Below, in pieces: positions 52,204-60,361 of a stretch of DNA of 64,000 bases (its first letter is position 1; each line of letters begins with the position of its first letter). A model generated the notes under the pieces. It ran no database searches and was not told the DNA's origin. It was given only the letters and a program-made list of their open reading frames with translations. Source of the stretch: Candidatus Saccharibacteria bacterium oral taxon 488 (GTDB lineage Bacteria; Patescibacteriota; Saccharimonadia; Saccharimonadales; Saccharimonadaceae). Location of the stretch: positions 62,001-126,000 of the forward strand of contig CP040000.1 of assembly GCA_013100805.1 (NCBI GenBank), written 5' to 3'. The position numbers were made by a program, and so were the translations under genes.

Positions 52204-52286
52204 AGTTTAATTTTAACAACATCTATACCGTTTATCAAATGAATACTTTTTGCTATGATGAAGAAAATAATACACGAAGGAGGCGT

Positions 52287-52814
52287 ATGGCTGAGTCAAA
52301 AAAGAAGAATATGTGTGGCATTGAGCGAACACTGATTGTGTTCAAGCCTGATGCAGTACAGCGGGGAATCGTCGGTGAAATCTTGCAGCGATTTGAGCGC
52401 GTTGGCCTCAAGATTATCGGTGTCAAGATGGTGGCCCCGGGTCGTGAGCACTACTTTGCGCACTACGAAACGATTGGCAAGATGGTAACGCGCCGTGGTG
52501 AAGAAATCTTTGGTATGACGCTTGATATGATGATGGACGGGCCAGTTATCGCTATGGTCCTTGAGGGGGTTGAGGCGGTCGCCGTGGTGCGTAAAATTGT
52601 CGGCCCAACTGAACCGAAATCTGCCGACATGGGTACGATTCGTGGTGACTATTCGCATGTTAGCTTTGGCTATGCTAACGAATGTCGGAAGGGCGTGCCA
52701 AATCTGATCCATGCGTCGGGTGATCCTGACGAGGCAGAGCAGGAAGTCGCTCACTGGTTTAAGCCCGAAGAATTGATGGACTATGTTACATTAAACGAAA
52801 AGTTTACTCGATAG
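52287..52814 (+). CDS. ndk: Nucleoside diphosphate kinase
   Basis: Ndk equilibrates nucleoside di- and triphosphates through a phospho-His. ERTLIVFKPDAVQRGIVGEI, GPVIAMVLEGVEAV, MGTIRGDYSHVSF and the active site NLIHASGDPDEAEQEVAHWF (catalytic His) are clear; the loop after His has one extra residue relative to HGSD. 175 residues. The start is taken as ATG 52287, though AAGGAGG lies only 3 nt before it; ATG 52311 is an alternative. The promoter is TGC-TATGAT at 52251-52259. Confidence 0.95.
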   Translation: MAESKKKNMCGIERTLIVFKPDAVQRGIVGEILQRFERVGLKIIGVKMVAPGREHYFAHYETIGKMVTRRGEEIFGMTLDMMMDGPVIAMVLEGVEAVAVVRKIVGPTEPKSADMGTIRGDYSHVSFGYANECRKGVPNLIHASGDPDEAEQEVAHWFKPEELMDYVTLNEKFTR

Positions 52815-52830
52815 CATTCTCGTCACTCAA

Positions 52831-52865
52831 AACTACCCGTGCTATAATTAACACGGGTGGTTTTT
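52831..52865 (+). terminator. Terminator after ndk with embedded -10 box
   Basis: Stem AACTACCCGTG / CACGGGTGGTT (52831-52841, 52852-52862) then T. The loop holds TATAAT (52843-52848), preceded by TGC, which can serve as -10 for the tRNA-Arg gene. Confidence 0.75.
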
Positions 52866-52871
52866 GTGTAT

Positions 52872-52948
52872 GCCTCGGTAGCTCAACTGGATAGAGCAGA
52901 TCCGTCCTAAGGATAAGGTTGCAGGTTCGACTCCTGCCCGGGGTACCA
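52872..52948 (+). tRNA. tRNA-Arg (anticodon CCU)
   Basis: A 77-nt cloverleaf with encoded CCA. Acceptor GCCTCGG / CCGGGGT, D-arm GCTC/GAGC, T-arm GCAGG-TTCGACT-CCTGC. The anticodon loop GTCCTAA gives anticodon CCT for AGG codons. Two oddities: G at position 32 and a G-A mismatch at 27-43. A protein gene starts 7 nt after the CCA. Confidence 0.93.
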
Positions 52949-52955
52949 AAGCATT

Positions 52956-53489
52956 ATGACAAAGAAAGCCAAATCAACCAAAGCATTTGATGGTCAGCGC
53001 GATGGCGAGGAGCTGTTGTTCGTGTTTCGTCGACATATTATTGCTATGCGCAAGGGTTTTTACTTACTGCTCGTTCCGATGACGATTGGCGCGCTACCGT
53101 ATCTTATCTGGCAGGATAACCTCAATCTTTTGTGGGTATTTCTTGGTAGCTTTGTTTTTGGACTCGTTCTGTTTGGTTATCATTTTTTGATGTGGTTTTA
53201 TACGTATTACATTGTGACAAATCAGCGACTTCGCCAGATAACGCAGCATGGTTTTTTTGGTAAGGATGTAATTGAACTTAAGCTAGCAAAAGTCCAGAAT
53301 ATCAGCTACGTTGTGCCCGGTTTTACGGGCGAAATGTTCAAATTTGGTACAATAGTTATTCAGACGTTTGTTGGTGATCTTGTCATCAAAAACGTTGAAC
53401 ATCCAGATAAGATTTATAATAAGCTGCAAGATGCGGTGGACCTCGCCGCTGAAAGGAGTGATCGTGCCAAAGAAAACAACGAAGGGTAA
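52956..53489 (+). CDS. Bacterial PH-domain membrane protein (YdbT-like)
   Basis: Two membrane helices near residues 35-85 (YLLLVPMTIGALPYLIW, LLWVFLGSFVFGLVLFGYHFLMW) are followed by a bacterial PH domain: YYIVTNQRLRQITQHGFFGKDVIELKLAKVQNI is the family signature. 177 residues. There is no ribosome-binding site; the ATG is 7 nt after the tRNA-Arg CCA, so tRNA 3' processing would leave a nearly leaderless mRNA. Confidence 0.85.
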   Translation: MTKKAKSTKAFDGQRDGEELLFVFRRHIIAMRKGFYLLLVPMTIGALPYLIWQDNLNLLWVFLGSFVFGLVLFGYHFLMWFYTYYIVTNQRLRQITQHGFFGKDVIELKLAKVQNISYVVPGFTGEMFKFGTIVIQTFVGDLVIKNVEHPDKIYNKLQDAVDLAAERSDRAKENNEG

Positions 53490-54492
53490 AAAAAAGGACA
53501 AGCGTTCACTGCCGTCACGGATTACCAATGACACGGTCGCGGAGCATCGCGAAAAGGTGCTGGCTGGTGGGCGTAAACACAAATATCCGATACAGTACTC
53601 CAAGCATAAGCTAGTCTGGAACACGATTTTTATTAGCATAGCCGGGCTTGTAACGGTGATTGTTCTATTATATCTTCAGCTCTATGTTTGGAAGGACACG
53701 AGCGATTTAGCATATCGTATTACCAAAATTTTGCCGCTACCGGCCGGTTCAGTTGAAGGGGAATTTGTACGCTATAGCGATTATTTACTATATAATCGCG
53801 GTAATATGGCGGTGCTTAAGACTCAGGGTCAAGATCAGGCTGGTGATAAAGTTGCTTTTCAGCGGCAGCGAGCCATGAACCAAGCGGTGCAGGATGCATA
53901 TGTGCGCAAGTTAGCGAGAGAAAGGGGTATATCGGTTGATGATCGAAGAGTTGATGAAGAGATGGACCGCCAGCAAAAGGATGCCGGCCTGTCAAAAGAA
54001 GCCTACCGTTCGGCGGTAAAAGATATGATAGGCTGGTCGCTTGATGAGGCGCGTGATGGTATTAGGGCATCGCTGCTGCGCTGGGAGGTATCATTCGCTG
54101 TTGATGAAGCGGCGGCCAACCTTGTTAAGGAAGTCGAAGCGCAGCTCAAGGCCAGTAAATCGTTGACGGATGTCGCAGCGGCGTTAGGTGAACGAGTACA
54201 AGTAATGCCAGAGACGGTTGTTCCGAAGACCAACAAAGACGGTGGCTTGACCGAGGCGGCGATTAAAACTGCAGATGGTACGATCTCTGGGGTTATTAAA
54301 CCGCTCGGTGGCGATGGCTATTACTTTGTTCAGCCACGCTCGCGAGACGATAGTTCAGTCACTTATTCATATCTCAAGATTCCATTGACGACGTTCAAGA
54401 CTAATTTTGATAAGCTGATTAATGGTAAAAAAGTCACGTATTATGTCCACCTCGACCAGCCGGCTGAACAAAAGTCAAGTGAGCAGAAATAG
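53464..54492 (+). CDS. Membrane-anchored SurA/PrsA-like foldase
   Basis: A basic N-terminal region of about 50 residues, a membrane helix (WNTIFISIAGLVTVIVLLYLQLYVW), then an external SurA-N-like helical domain (FQRQRAMNQAVQDAYVRKLARERGI, DRRVDEEMDRQQKDAG) and a reduced parvulin-like part (KTNKDGGLTEAAIKTADGTISGVI with GDGYYFVQ). This plan fits a peptidyl-prolyl isomerase-type secretion chaperone, although the catalytic parvulin core is degraded. Start GTG 53464 with GAAAGGAG 5 nt upstream; it overlaps the PH-domain gene by 26 bp. 342 residues. Confidence 0.78.
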   Translation: MPKKTTKGKKKDKRSLPSRITNDTVAEHREKVLAGGRKHKYPIQYSKHKLVWNTIFISIAGLVTVIVLLYLQLYVWKDTSDLAYRITKILPLPAGSVEGEFVRYSDYLLYNRGNMAVLKTQGQDQAGDKVAFQRQRAMNQAVQDAYVRKLARERGISVDDRRVDEEMDRQQKDAGLSKEAYRSAVKDMIGWSLDEARDGIRASLLRWEVSFAVDEAAANLVKEVEAQLKASKSLTDVAAALGERVQVMPETVVPKTNKDGGLTEAAIKTADGTISGVIKPLGGDGYYFVQPRSRDDSSVTYSYLKIPLTTFKTNFDKLINGKKVTYYVHLDQPAEQKSSEQK

Positions 54493-54515
54493 CCTTCCGT
54501 TATCCATTGTCATCT

Positions 54516-54544
54516 TTGCGAAAGCCTTGCCCATCTGCTATAAT
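54516..54544 (+). promoter_or_regulatory. Promoter of tRNA-Thr and the following membrane genes
   Basis: TTGCGA (54516-54521), 17-bp spacer, TATAAT (54539-54544) with TGC directly before. The tRNA begins 15 nt downstream. Confidence 0.8.
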
Positions 54545-54558
54545 CCTTGAGGAGGCAT

Positions 54559-54634
54559 GCCGCTGTAGCTCAGTTGGTAGAGCGGCGCTTTCGTAAAGCG
54601 TAGGTCACCGGTTCGAATCCGGTCAGCGGCTCCA
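54559..54634 (+). tRNA. tRNA-Thr (anticodon CGU)
   Basis: A 76-nt cloverleaf with encoded CCA. Acceptor GCCGCTG / CAGCGGC, D-arm GCTC/GAGC, anticodon arm GCGCT-TTCGTAA-AGCGT giving anticodon CGT, T-arm ACCGG-TTCGAAT-CCGGT. It reads ACG codons. The next ATG is 7 nt after the CCA. Confidence 0.97.
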
Positions 54635-54641
54635 GAGTAAT

Positions 54642-55019
54642 ATGAAGAAGCATATCACAAGCACATTACGACAGATGATGAAAGATCGCTGGCTGTTTGG
54701 TCTCGTCGTTGCTAATGCCTTGTTGGCGTTAGTAATCATTATCTCCTTTGCTATTACTATTAAACCCAAGGAAACTCAGATCATTGTTCAGCACAGTGCG
54801 TTTAGTGTGACGGGGCTGTATCGCGGTCACTGGTATTCACTCTGGGCGTACGGCGTGCTGCAGCTTATGATTACGGTTGGACACATTATGTTGAGTGCCA
54901 AGCTTGCTGCGGCCCAGCGTCGTGATTTAGCGTTGGCGTTCCTTTGGTTCACAATTGCTATATCAGTTATGCTAGCACTGTTTGCTTACTCAATAATCGT
55001 AATTGCGTCGGTGGTGTAG
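54642..55019 (+). CDS. Hypothetical membrane protein with three spans
   Basis: This 125-residue protein has three hydrophobic helices (WLFGLVVANALLALVIIISFAI, YGVLQLMITVGHIMLSA and LAFLWFTIAISVMLALFAYSIIVI). No family is recognised. The ATG is 7 nt after the tRNA-Thr CCA and has no ribosome site, the same layout as the PH-domain gene after tRNA-Arg. The glycosyltransferase gene starts 4 nt downstream. Confidence 0.75.
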   Translation: MKKHITSTLRQMMKDRWLFGLVVANALLALVIIISFAITIKPKETQIIVQHSAFSVTGLYRGHWYSLWAYGVLQLMITVGHIMLSAKLAAAQRRDLALAFLWFTIAISVMLALFAYSIIVIASVV

Positions 55020-55023
55020 GGTT

Positions 55024-56706
55024 ATGGATATAGAGATACCACTTGGTAAACGAAAGCCATTCTATCGATTCTTGGAGGTCCTGCCGGGTCTGTTAAGCTA
55101 TGGCGCGGTTATTCTTCTTATCGTGTTGTCGATGTTTAGCCCGCTGATCGCGTCGCTCTATCTGCTCATTATTATTCTGTCGATGATGGTACGCGTTGTC
55201 GGTATCACGTATCATATGGTTGCTGGCCGCGCCAAAATGGATAAAGCGAGTCTGATTGATTGGCATGCGCGTCTTGAAGATCTTGAAGACGCACAGGCGG
55301 TATATGCACGTATTCGCGACCAACGACATAAGGAGGTTGGTTTTACGCAGCATAAAGAAAACTTACGCCTCATCGCTTCCGCGCAGCCAGGGTTTTTCCC
55401 GAAGCCGTCGGAAATTTATAACGCAGTTATCATGCCCGCCTACAATGAGAGTATTGAGGTGATTGAGCCAGCCATTCAATCAGTGATTGCCACTACGTAC
55501 GACAAAAAACACATGATTATGGTGTTTGCGTATGAGGAGCGGGGCGGTAAGGATATTGACACAACTGCCAAGACACTACAAAAACGCTATGGCAAGTATT
55601 TTCACGCCTTTCACATTGTCAAGCATCCAAAAGACATTCCAAATGAGGTGATCGGCAAGGGTGGCAATATTACGCATGCCGGGCGCTGGCTGAAGGGGTG
55701 GCTCAAGGAGCAGCATATTCCGTATAGTAACGTTATTGTTACGACGATGGATTGTGACAACAAGCCACATGAAACCTACTTTGATTACCTGACATACGAA
55801 TATATCGTCCGCGAGGACCGTAAGCACTACTCATATCAACCAGTTTGCCTATTCACTAGTAACATTTGGGACGTGCCGGCGCCGATGCGTGTGGTCGCGA
55901 CGGGTAACTCATTTTGGAATATTATTAGCTCAATGCGCCCTCATTCGCTACGTAATTTTGCTTCACATGCTCAACCGATGGATGCGCTCGTTGAGATGGA
56001 CTTCTGGAGTGTTCGAACGATCGTCGAAGATGGCCACCAATATTGGCGCAGTTATTTCTATTTTGGTGGTAACTACGGGGTCGTACCACTCCATGTACCG
56101 ATTTATCAAGACGCGGTATTGTCAGCCACGTATATGAAAACGCTCAAAGCGCAGTTTATTCAGCTTCGTCGCTGGGCGTATGGAGCATCTGATGTCGCGT
56201 ATGTTGGCGAACGGGTCTTTACCAAGCAGCGTAATGTACCATTTTGGGCTGGCTTTTCGCGATTTGTCAGGTTGCTTGATGGACACGTGACGTTAGCCTG
56301 TGTTTCAATTCTGATCGCTTTTGGTGGCTGGGTACCACTTATCATTAATGCCGAGGCCGCCCGTAGTGTCGCCGCGCATCAATTGCCTGATACGGTGAGC
56401 ACGCTGCAGCAAATTGCGCTAATTGGTATGGCGATAGCGATTTTTAGTGCCTTCAAGCTTTTACCGTCACGTCCAATTCGCTACACGCGCCGCCGGAATA
56501 TCTGGATGCTCTTGCAGTGGGTGCTGATGCCGGTGACGGCCATTGTCTATAGCTCCGCCGCAGCATTCACTGCACAGACCCGTCTGTTAGTTGGGCGGTA
56601 TCTTGATAAGTTTGACGTCACCGAAAAAGCCACAGCGGCGATTAATGCTCGCCAGAAGGCGACTGCACGTAAACGGTCGAAGGCCTCCCGCGTCGCCGAG
56701 AAGTGA
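55024..56706 (+). CDS. Membrane glycosyltransferase, family 2
   Basis: Two N-terminal membrane helices, a GT-A catalytic domain (VIMPAYNESIEVIEPAI, DxD-like TTMDCDNKPHE, ED in VRTIVEDGHQYWR, and QLRRWAYGASDV as the QxxRW site) and three to four C-terminal helices. That is the plan of processive GT2 enzymes such as those making extracellular polysaccharides. 560 residues. The donor and product are unknown. The last 65 bp overlap the convergent nrdR gene. Confidence 0.88.
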   Translation: MDIEIPLGKRKPFYRFLEVLPGLLSYGAVILLIVLSMFSPLIASLYLLIIILSMMVRVVGITYHMVAGRAKMDKASLIDWHARLEDLEDAQAVYARIRDQRHKEVGFTQHKENLRLIASAQPGFFPKPSEIYNAVIMPAYNESIEVIEPAIQSVIATTYDKKHMIMVFAYEERGGKDIDTTAKTLQKRYGKYFHAFHIVKHPKDIPNEVIGKGGNITHAGRWLKGWLKEQHIPYSNVIVTTMDCDNKPHETYFDYLTYEYIVREDRKHYSYQPVCLFTSNIWDVPAPMRVVATGNSFWNIISSMRPHSLRNFASHAQPMDALVEMDFWSVRTIVEDGHQYWRSYFYFGGNYGVVPLHVPIYQDAVLSATYMKTLKAQFIQLRRWAYGASDVAYVGERVFTKQRNVPFWAGFSRFVRLLDGHVTLACVSILIAFGGWVPLIINAEAARSVAAHQLPDTVSTLQQIALIGMAIAIFSAFKLLPSRPIRYTRRRNIWMLLQWVLMPVTAIVYSSAAAFTAQTRLLVGRYLDKFDVTEKATAAINARQKATARKRSKASRVAEK

Positions 56707-57106
56707 TGAGTCGGTGCTGGGCGGCGTACTGGAGTGCCGCTACCGGGTCGTAACGTTGGAGAATCATGTGTGTTATTTGAGCGATGATTTGTGTAGATAG
56801 CGGCTTACCTTGCTTGATAATCTGTTCCTGCACAGTTTGTGCAAGGAAGTAGCTGTCATGTGCTGCAGCATGCTTATTATGTTGAAAGCTACGGCTAATG
56901 CTTATGATGAGCTTTCCTAGATTGAAAGGGGTGGTTGACCCGTCGTGTGTTAGCACCATGCGCCCGTCTAGCGTAGCCCGTTCGTATGTCGTAAAGACTG
57001 CACCACATTCTGGACAGGCCCGTCGCCGCCAGACGCTGGGGTGTTTCGTGTGCTTGCGGGAGTTTTTGGTAGTAGTTTTATCGTGAAAACAATTTATACA
57101 AATCAT
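56642..57106 (-). CDS. nrdR: Transcriptional repressor NrdR
   Basis: NrdR represses ribonucleotide reductase genes in response to (d)ATP. The zinc ribbon (CINCF at the N-terminus, CPECGAVFTTYER) and the ATP-cone (GRMVLTHDGSTTPFNLGKLIISI, and a helical part to YDPVAALQYA) are present. 154 residues. The zinc Cys are intact. Its 3' end overlaps the glycosyltransferase gene by 65 bp on the opposite strand. Confidence 0.94.
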   Translation of the reverse strand: MICINCFHDKTTTKNSRKHTKHPSVWRRRACPECGAVFTTYERATLDGRMVLTHDGSTTPFNLGKLIISISRSFQHNKHAAAHDSYFLAQTVQEQIIKQGKPLSTQIIAQITHMILQRYDPVAALQYAAQHRLITSRRRGRPSTVYVQSPSGEH

Positions 57107-57180
57107 ATCAATATATTGACATATCGCTATAAAAAATACTAGTGGAAAAGTATATGAAAATGTGTAAAATAGAAAAAACT

Positions 57181-57202
57181 AAAAACCCCCGCACTGCGAG
57201 GG
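57181..57202 (-). terminator. Terminator of tRNA-Val
   Basis: On the minus strand CCCTCGC-AGT-GCGGGGG (57186-57202, with one U-G pair) is followed by TTTTT. It lies just after the tRNA-Val 3' end. Confidence 0.85.
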
Positions 57203-57215
57203 TTGTATGCAATAA

Positions 57216-57292
57216 TGGTGGGCAATAGAGGATTCGAACCTCTCACCTCTTCAACGTCAATGAAGCGCTCTAGCCAAATGAGCTAATCGCCC
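57216..57292 (-). tRNA. tRNA-Val (anticodon GAC)
   Basis: A 77-nt cloverleaf with encoded CCA on the minus strand. Acceptor GGGCGAT / ATTGCCC, anticodon arm CTTCA-TTGACGT-TGAAG giving anticodon GAC (reads GUC and GUU), T-arm GAGAGG-type with TTCGAAT. Confidence 0.95.
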
Positions 57293-57303
57293 GTCTATTC
57301 CCA

Positions 57304-57332
57304 ATAATAGCAGGAATTAGTGGTGAATGCAA
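57304..57332 (-). promoter_or_regulatory. Promoter of tRNA-Val
   Basis: On the minus strand TTGCAT (complement of 57327-57332), 17-bp spacer ending in TGC, TATTAT (complement of 57304-57309). Confidence 0.75.
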
Positions 57333-57421
57333 TTACCTCTTGCGGAGAGTGTAGGGGTCGGCCGTCACGTCGTTTCTTGGCGTAGCATTACGGATCCGCT
57401 ACCTAGTAAATACGATAAAGG

Positions 57422-57610
57422 TTGCCCAGAGCTTTTAACTATGCTACGGTGAGAGTAGCGAGGACGGAGACTAACCACCTCTCGAGCAACGTGAAAGCGG
57501 TTGCGGCGCACGAAACCAGCCGGAGCAAGAGTCATCGCCAAGGTGGAACCTCCTGGCTTGTCCCCAGGACCGAGGCACGCACGCTATATGCGTTGGGCGT
57601 GCTTTTATAA
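57422..57610 (+). promoter_or_regulatory. T-box riboswitch leader of thrS with terminator
   Basis: A promoter TTGCCC-17-TACGGT (57422-57450, TGC before the -10) starts a leader of about 170 nt. The conserved T-box sequence AGGTGGAACC stands at 57541-57550. It is followed by a terminator, GCACGC / GCGTGC (57575-57580, 57597-57602) with an inner ACGC/GCGT stem and TTTT. Upstream, a Stem I-like region includes GAGAG...CTCTC with ACC (Thr) in ACTAACCACC as a likely specifier. Uncharged tRNA-Thr should favour the antiterminator and thrS expression. Confidence 0.85.
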
Positions 57611-57629
57611 TTACTTTAAAGGAGGTTTT

Positions 57630-59441
57630 ATGAGTGAAGATAAACTCTATGCAATGCGACACAGCCTGGCGCATATTATGGCGGCGGCCGTGCAGCGATT
57701 ATGGCCAGATGCCAAATTCGGAGTCGGTCCGGTCGTTGAGCATGGGTTTTATTACGATATTGATCTTGGTGAAACGAAGATCAGTGAGCAGCAGTTCAAT
57801 AAAATTGAAAAGGTAATGCGACGGATCATTGCCGAAAAGCAAGATTTTGTGTGCACAAAATACCCGATTGATGAAGCAATTCAATGGGCCAAAGACAGCC
57901 ATCAGCCGTATAAAGAAGAACTCCTTAATGACCTAAAACGTGCCGGGACAACGGTAGCAAAAGATCTGGACGCTGCAGAAATGGGTACAATTGCTGAAGG
58001 TAATAGTGCGCTTGATGAAGTCTCATTCTACACAAACGGATCGTTTAAGGACTTGTGCCGTGGACCCCATGTTGCAAATACCAGTGAGGTCGGCGCGTTT
58101 AAGCTGATGCGGGTTGCGGGCGCCTATTGGCGGGGCAATGAAAAGAATCCTCAAATGCAGCGACTATACGGCGTGGCTTTTGCTACGCAGGAAGAGCTGG
58201 ATAAATATTTGAAGAAATTAGAGCTAGCCAAACAACGTGATCACCGAAAGCTAGGCAGGGAACTTGATCTATATACAACCTCACCGTTAGTGGGTGTAGG
58301 CCTGCCGTTATTTACACCTCGTGGAACTGTTCTGCGTGATATCGTGGCCCAATACTCAAACCAACTGCGTCAGAGGTTTGGTTTTGAAAAAGTCTGGACG
58401 CCGCATATTACCAAAAAGGATCTGTATGAAACGTCGGGCCACTGGGCCAAATTTGGCGAAGAGCTGTTTTTGGTTAAAAGTCAGGAAACCAGTGATGAAA
58501 TGGCGTTAAAGCCGATGAATTGCCCGCACCATACGCAGATTTTTGTTTCACAACCTCGTAGCTACCGCGATATGCCGGTGCGCTACTTGGAGACGACCAC
58601 TGATTATCGTGACGAGAAAACCGGTGAGCTTGGTGGTCTGAATCGCGTGCGCTCATTAACCCAGGACGATAGTCATGTTTTCTGTCGTCCAGATCAAATT
58701 GAGCAAGAGATCAATAATTTATTGTCTGCCGCCCAGGAACTGTACGGTACTATTGATATGAAACTGCGGGTTCGACTGAGTTATCGTGATGGCTCTGATG
58801 CGTACTTGGGCGAACGTGAGCTGTGGGCTTCTGCACAAAATCAGTTGAAATCAGCAGTTGAAAAAGTTGGTTTGGACTATTTTGAGCAGGAAGGCGAGGC
58901 CGCCTTTTATGGTCCAAAGATTGACTTTATGGCGACTGACGCTATTGGCCGTGAGCACCAAGTTGCGACGGTGCAACTGGACTTCGTGCAGCCGCAACGG
59001 TTCGGCTTAGAGTATACCGAGAGTGATGGTAATTTTACAACACCTGTGATGATTCACTGTGCGCTGCTCGGGTCGATTGAACGATTCTTGAGTGTCTTCA
59101 TTGAACACACGGGTGGCTGGTTCCCGTTTTGGGCGGCGCCGGAACAAGTACGCATTCTAACGATTAATGACACCGTCTTAGACTATGTTGATGAAATTAC
59201 ATCGATTTTATCAGAGGTGACCTTAATGAAACCGATAAAATACAACGATGTAAGATTTACAATAGATAGTCGTAATGAATCCCTCGGGAAAAAGATTCGT
59301 GAGGCGACTGTTGTAAAAATACCAATACAGATTATTGTTGGGCCAAAGGATCAGATAGCACGTGTCGTAAGCATCAGGACGCATGCGGGTGAAGAGCAAA
59401 TTCCGCTTGAACAGCTAGCTGAGTATGTACGGGGACTGTAA
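57630..59441 (+). CDS. thrS: Threonyl-tRNA synthetase lacking the TGS domain
   Basis: ThrS charges tRNA-Thr. The protein begins directly in the editing domain (MRHSLAHIMAAAVQRLWP), so the N-terminal TGS domain is absent. The catalytic core has motif 1-3 features (GVGLPLFTPRGTVLRDIV, MALKPMNCPHHTQIF, YRDMPVRYLE, GLNRVRSLTQDDSHVFC, MIHCALLGSIERF) and the C-terminal anticodon domain. 603 residues. The ATG at 57630 follows AAAGGAGG; an upstream open frame runs through the T-box leader and is not coding. Expression is under T-box control. Confidence 0.96.
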   Translation: MSEDKLYAMRHSLAHIMAAAVQRLWPDAKFGVGPVVEHGFYYDIDLGETKISEQQFNKIEKVMRRIIAEKQDFVCTKYPIDEAIQWAKDSHQPYKEELLNDLKRAGTTVAKDLDAAEMGTIAEGNSALDEVSFYTNGSFKDLCRGPHVANTSEVGAFKLMRVAGAYWRGNEKNPQMQRLYGVAFATQEELDKYLKKLELAKQRDHRKLGRELDLYTTSPLVGVGLPLFTPRGTVLRDIVAQYSNQLRQRFGFEKVWTPHITKKDLYETSGHWAKFGEELFLVKSQETSDEMALKPMNCPHHTQIFVSQPRSYRDMPVRYLETTTDYRDEKTGELGGLNRVRSLTQDDSHVFCRPDQIEQEINNLLSAAQELYGTIDMKLRVRLSYRDGSDAYLGERELWASAQNQLKSAVEKVGLDYFEQEGEAAFYGPKIDFMATDAIGREHQVATVQLDFVQPQRFGLEYTESDGNFTTPVMIHCALLGSIERFLSVFIEHTGGWFPFWAAPEQVRILTINDTVLDYVDEITSILSEVTLMKPIKYNDVRFTIDSRNESLGKKIREATVVKIPIQIIVGPKDQIARVVSIRTHAGEEQIPLEQLAEYVRGL

Positions 59442-59445
59442 TCTT

Positions 59446-60060
59446 GTGCGTAGGCTAAGAATTGCAATTGATATCGACGATGTTCTAGCAGAAAATGCAA
59501 TCGGGTTTGTGGCGTTTAGCAATGAACGGTGGAGCACACGATTGAGGGTTGATGACTATAGCGAACATTGGTCAGAGATGTGGCATGTTGATAGCGAGGA
59601 GGCAGAACGGCGTGCTCATGTCTTTCACGACTCTGGTGCGATAAAGGGATATGCTCATATAGGGGGGGCGGAGGAGGTGCTTAGAAGCATGTCGCAGGTG
59701 CATCATCTCATGGTGGCTACTTCGCGTCGCTTGCAGGTGCAAAGCGATACACTGCTTTGGATCGAGGAGCATTTTCCAGGGGTTTTCGCCAGTTCTGCGG
59801 TCTACTTCTCTGGCCTATGGGATACGGTGCACGAGGACTCTCATAAACTGACAAAAACAGAGTTAATTACGCAAATTAATGCTGATGTTTTAATTGATGA
59901 TCAGTTGAAACATTGTTTAGCTGTTTCCGAGACTGGTCGTAACGCCATCTTATTTGGTGATTATACTTGGAATAGGGCAGATAGCTTGCCGGATAGAGTG
60001 GTGCGATGCCATTCGTGGTCAGAAGTGGAGGTGGAAATTGAGCGAATTGCCAATAGCTAG
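59446..60060 (+). CDS. HAD-like 5'(3')-nucleotidase-type phosphatase
   Basis: The motif RIAIDIDDVLAEN near the N-terminus is HAD motif I (DxD), with ATSRR as motif II and VLIDDQLKH near 155 as motif IV. This matches 5'(3')-deoxyribonucleotidase-like and YqfW-type proteins. 204 residues. The start is taken as GTG 59446, just after the thrS stop at 59441, because the fold begins there. It forms an operon with thrS, the alkyltransferase-like gene and miaA. Confidence 0.78.
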   Translation: MRRLRIAIDIDDVLAENAIGFVAFSNERWSTRLRVDDYSEHWSEMWHVDSEEAERRAHVFHDSGAIKGYAHIGGAEEVLRSMSQVHHLMVATSRRLQVQSDTLLWIEEHFPGVFASSAVYFSGLWDTVHEDSHKLTKTELITQINADVLIDDQLKHCLAVSETGRNAILFGDYTWNRADSLPDRVVRCHSWSEVEVEIERIANS

Positions 60061-60361
60061 CTTGCGAGACCGGATCTATATTCTCATGGCGCAGCTACCT
60101 GACGACAAGGTGACGACGTACGGTGACTTGGCAGCACTGTCTGGACACCCGCACGCAGCGCGAATTGTGGGTGGGATAGCGCATGGTGGCCCAGAGAATT
60201 TGCCGTGGCATCGCCTAGTGAACGCGAAAGGTGGCTTGGCGGTAGGTTTTCCGGGTGGGCAAGGTGTGCAAAGGCAGCTACTTGAACAAGATGGTATTTA
60301 TTGCGATGAGAGGTGGCGGATAATTGATTTTGAGGAACGACGATGGCGGCCGAAACTATAA
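60038..60361 (+). CDS. Alkyltransferase-like protein (ATL)
   Basis: The 107-residue protein is an MGMT DNA-binding domain: LRDRIYILMAQLPDDKVTTYGDLAALSGHPHAARIVGGIAHG, then PWHRLVN. In true O6-alkylguanine transferases the last motif is PCHR; Trp in place of Cys defines ATL proteins, which flag bulky O6-alkylguanine for nucleotide excision repair and cannot accept the alkyl group. Start TTG 60038 because GGAGG (60027-60031) lies 6 nt upstream. It overlaps both neighbours by about 20 bp. Confidence 0.88.
   Translation: MSELPIASLRDRIYILMAQLPDDKVTTYGDLAALSGHPHAARIVGGIAHGGPENLPWHRLVNAKGGLAVGFPGGQGVQRQLLEQDGIYCDERWRIIDFEERRWRPKL

Noticed and set aside
57501-57629. N-terminal extension of thrS through the T-box leader
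   Set aside because: The sequence is explained by the T-box and terminator; ATG 57630 has AAAGGAGG directly upstream.
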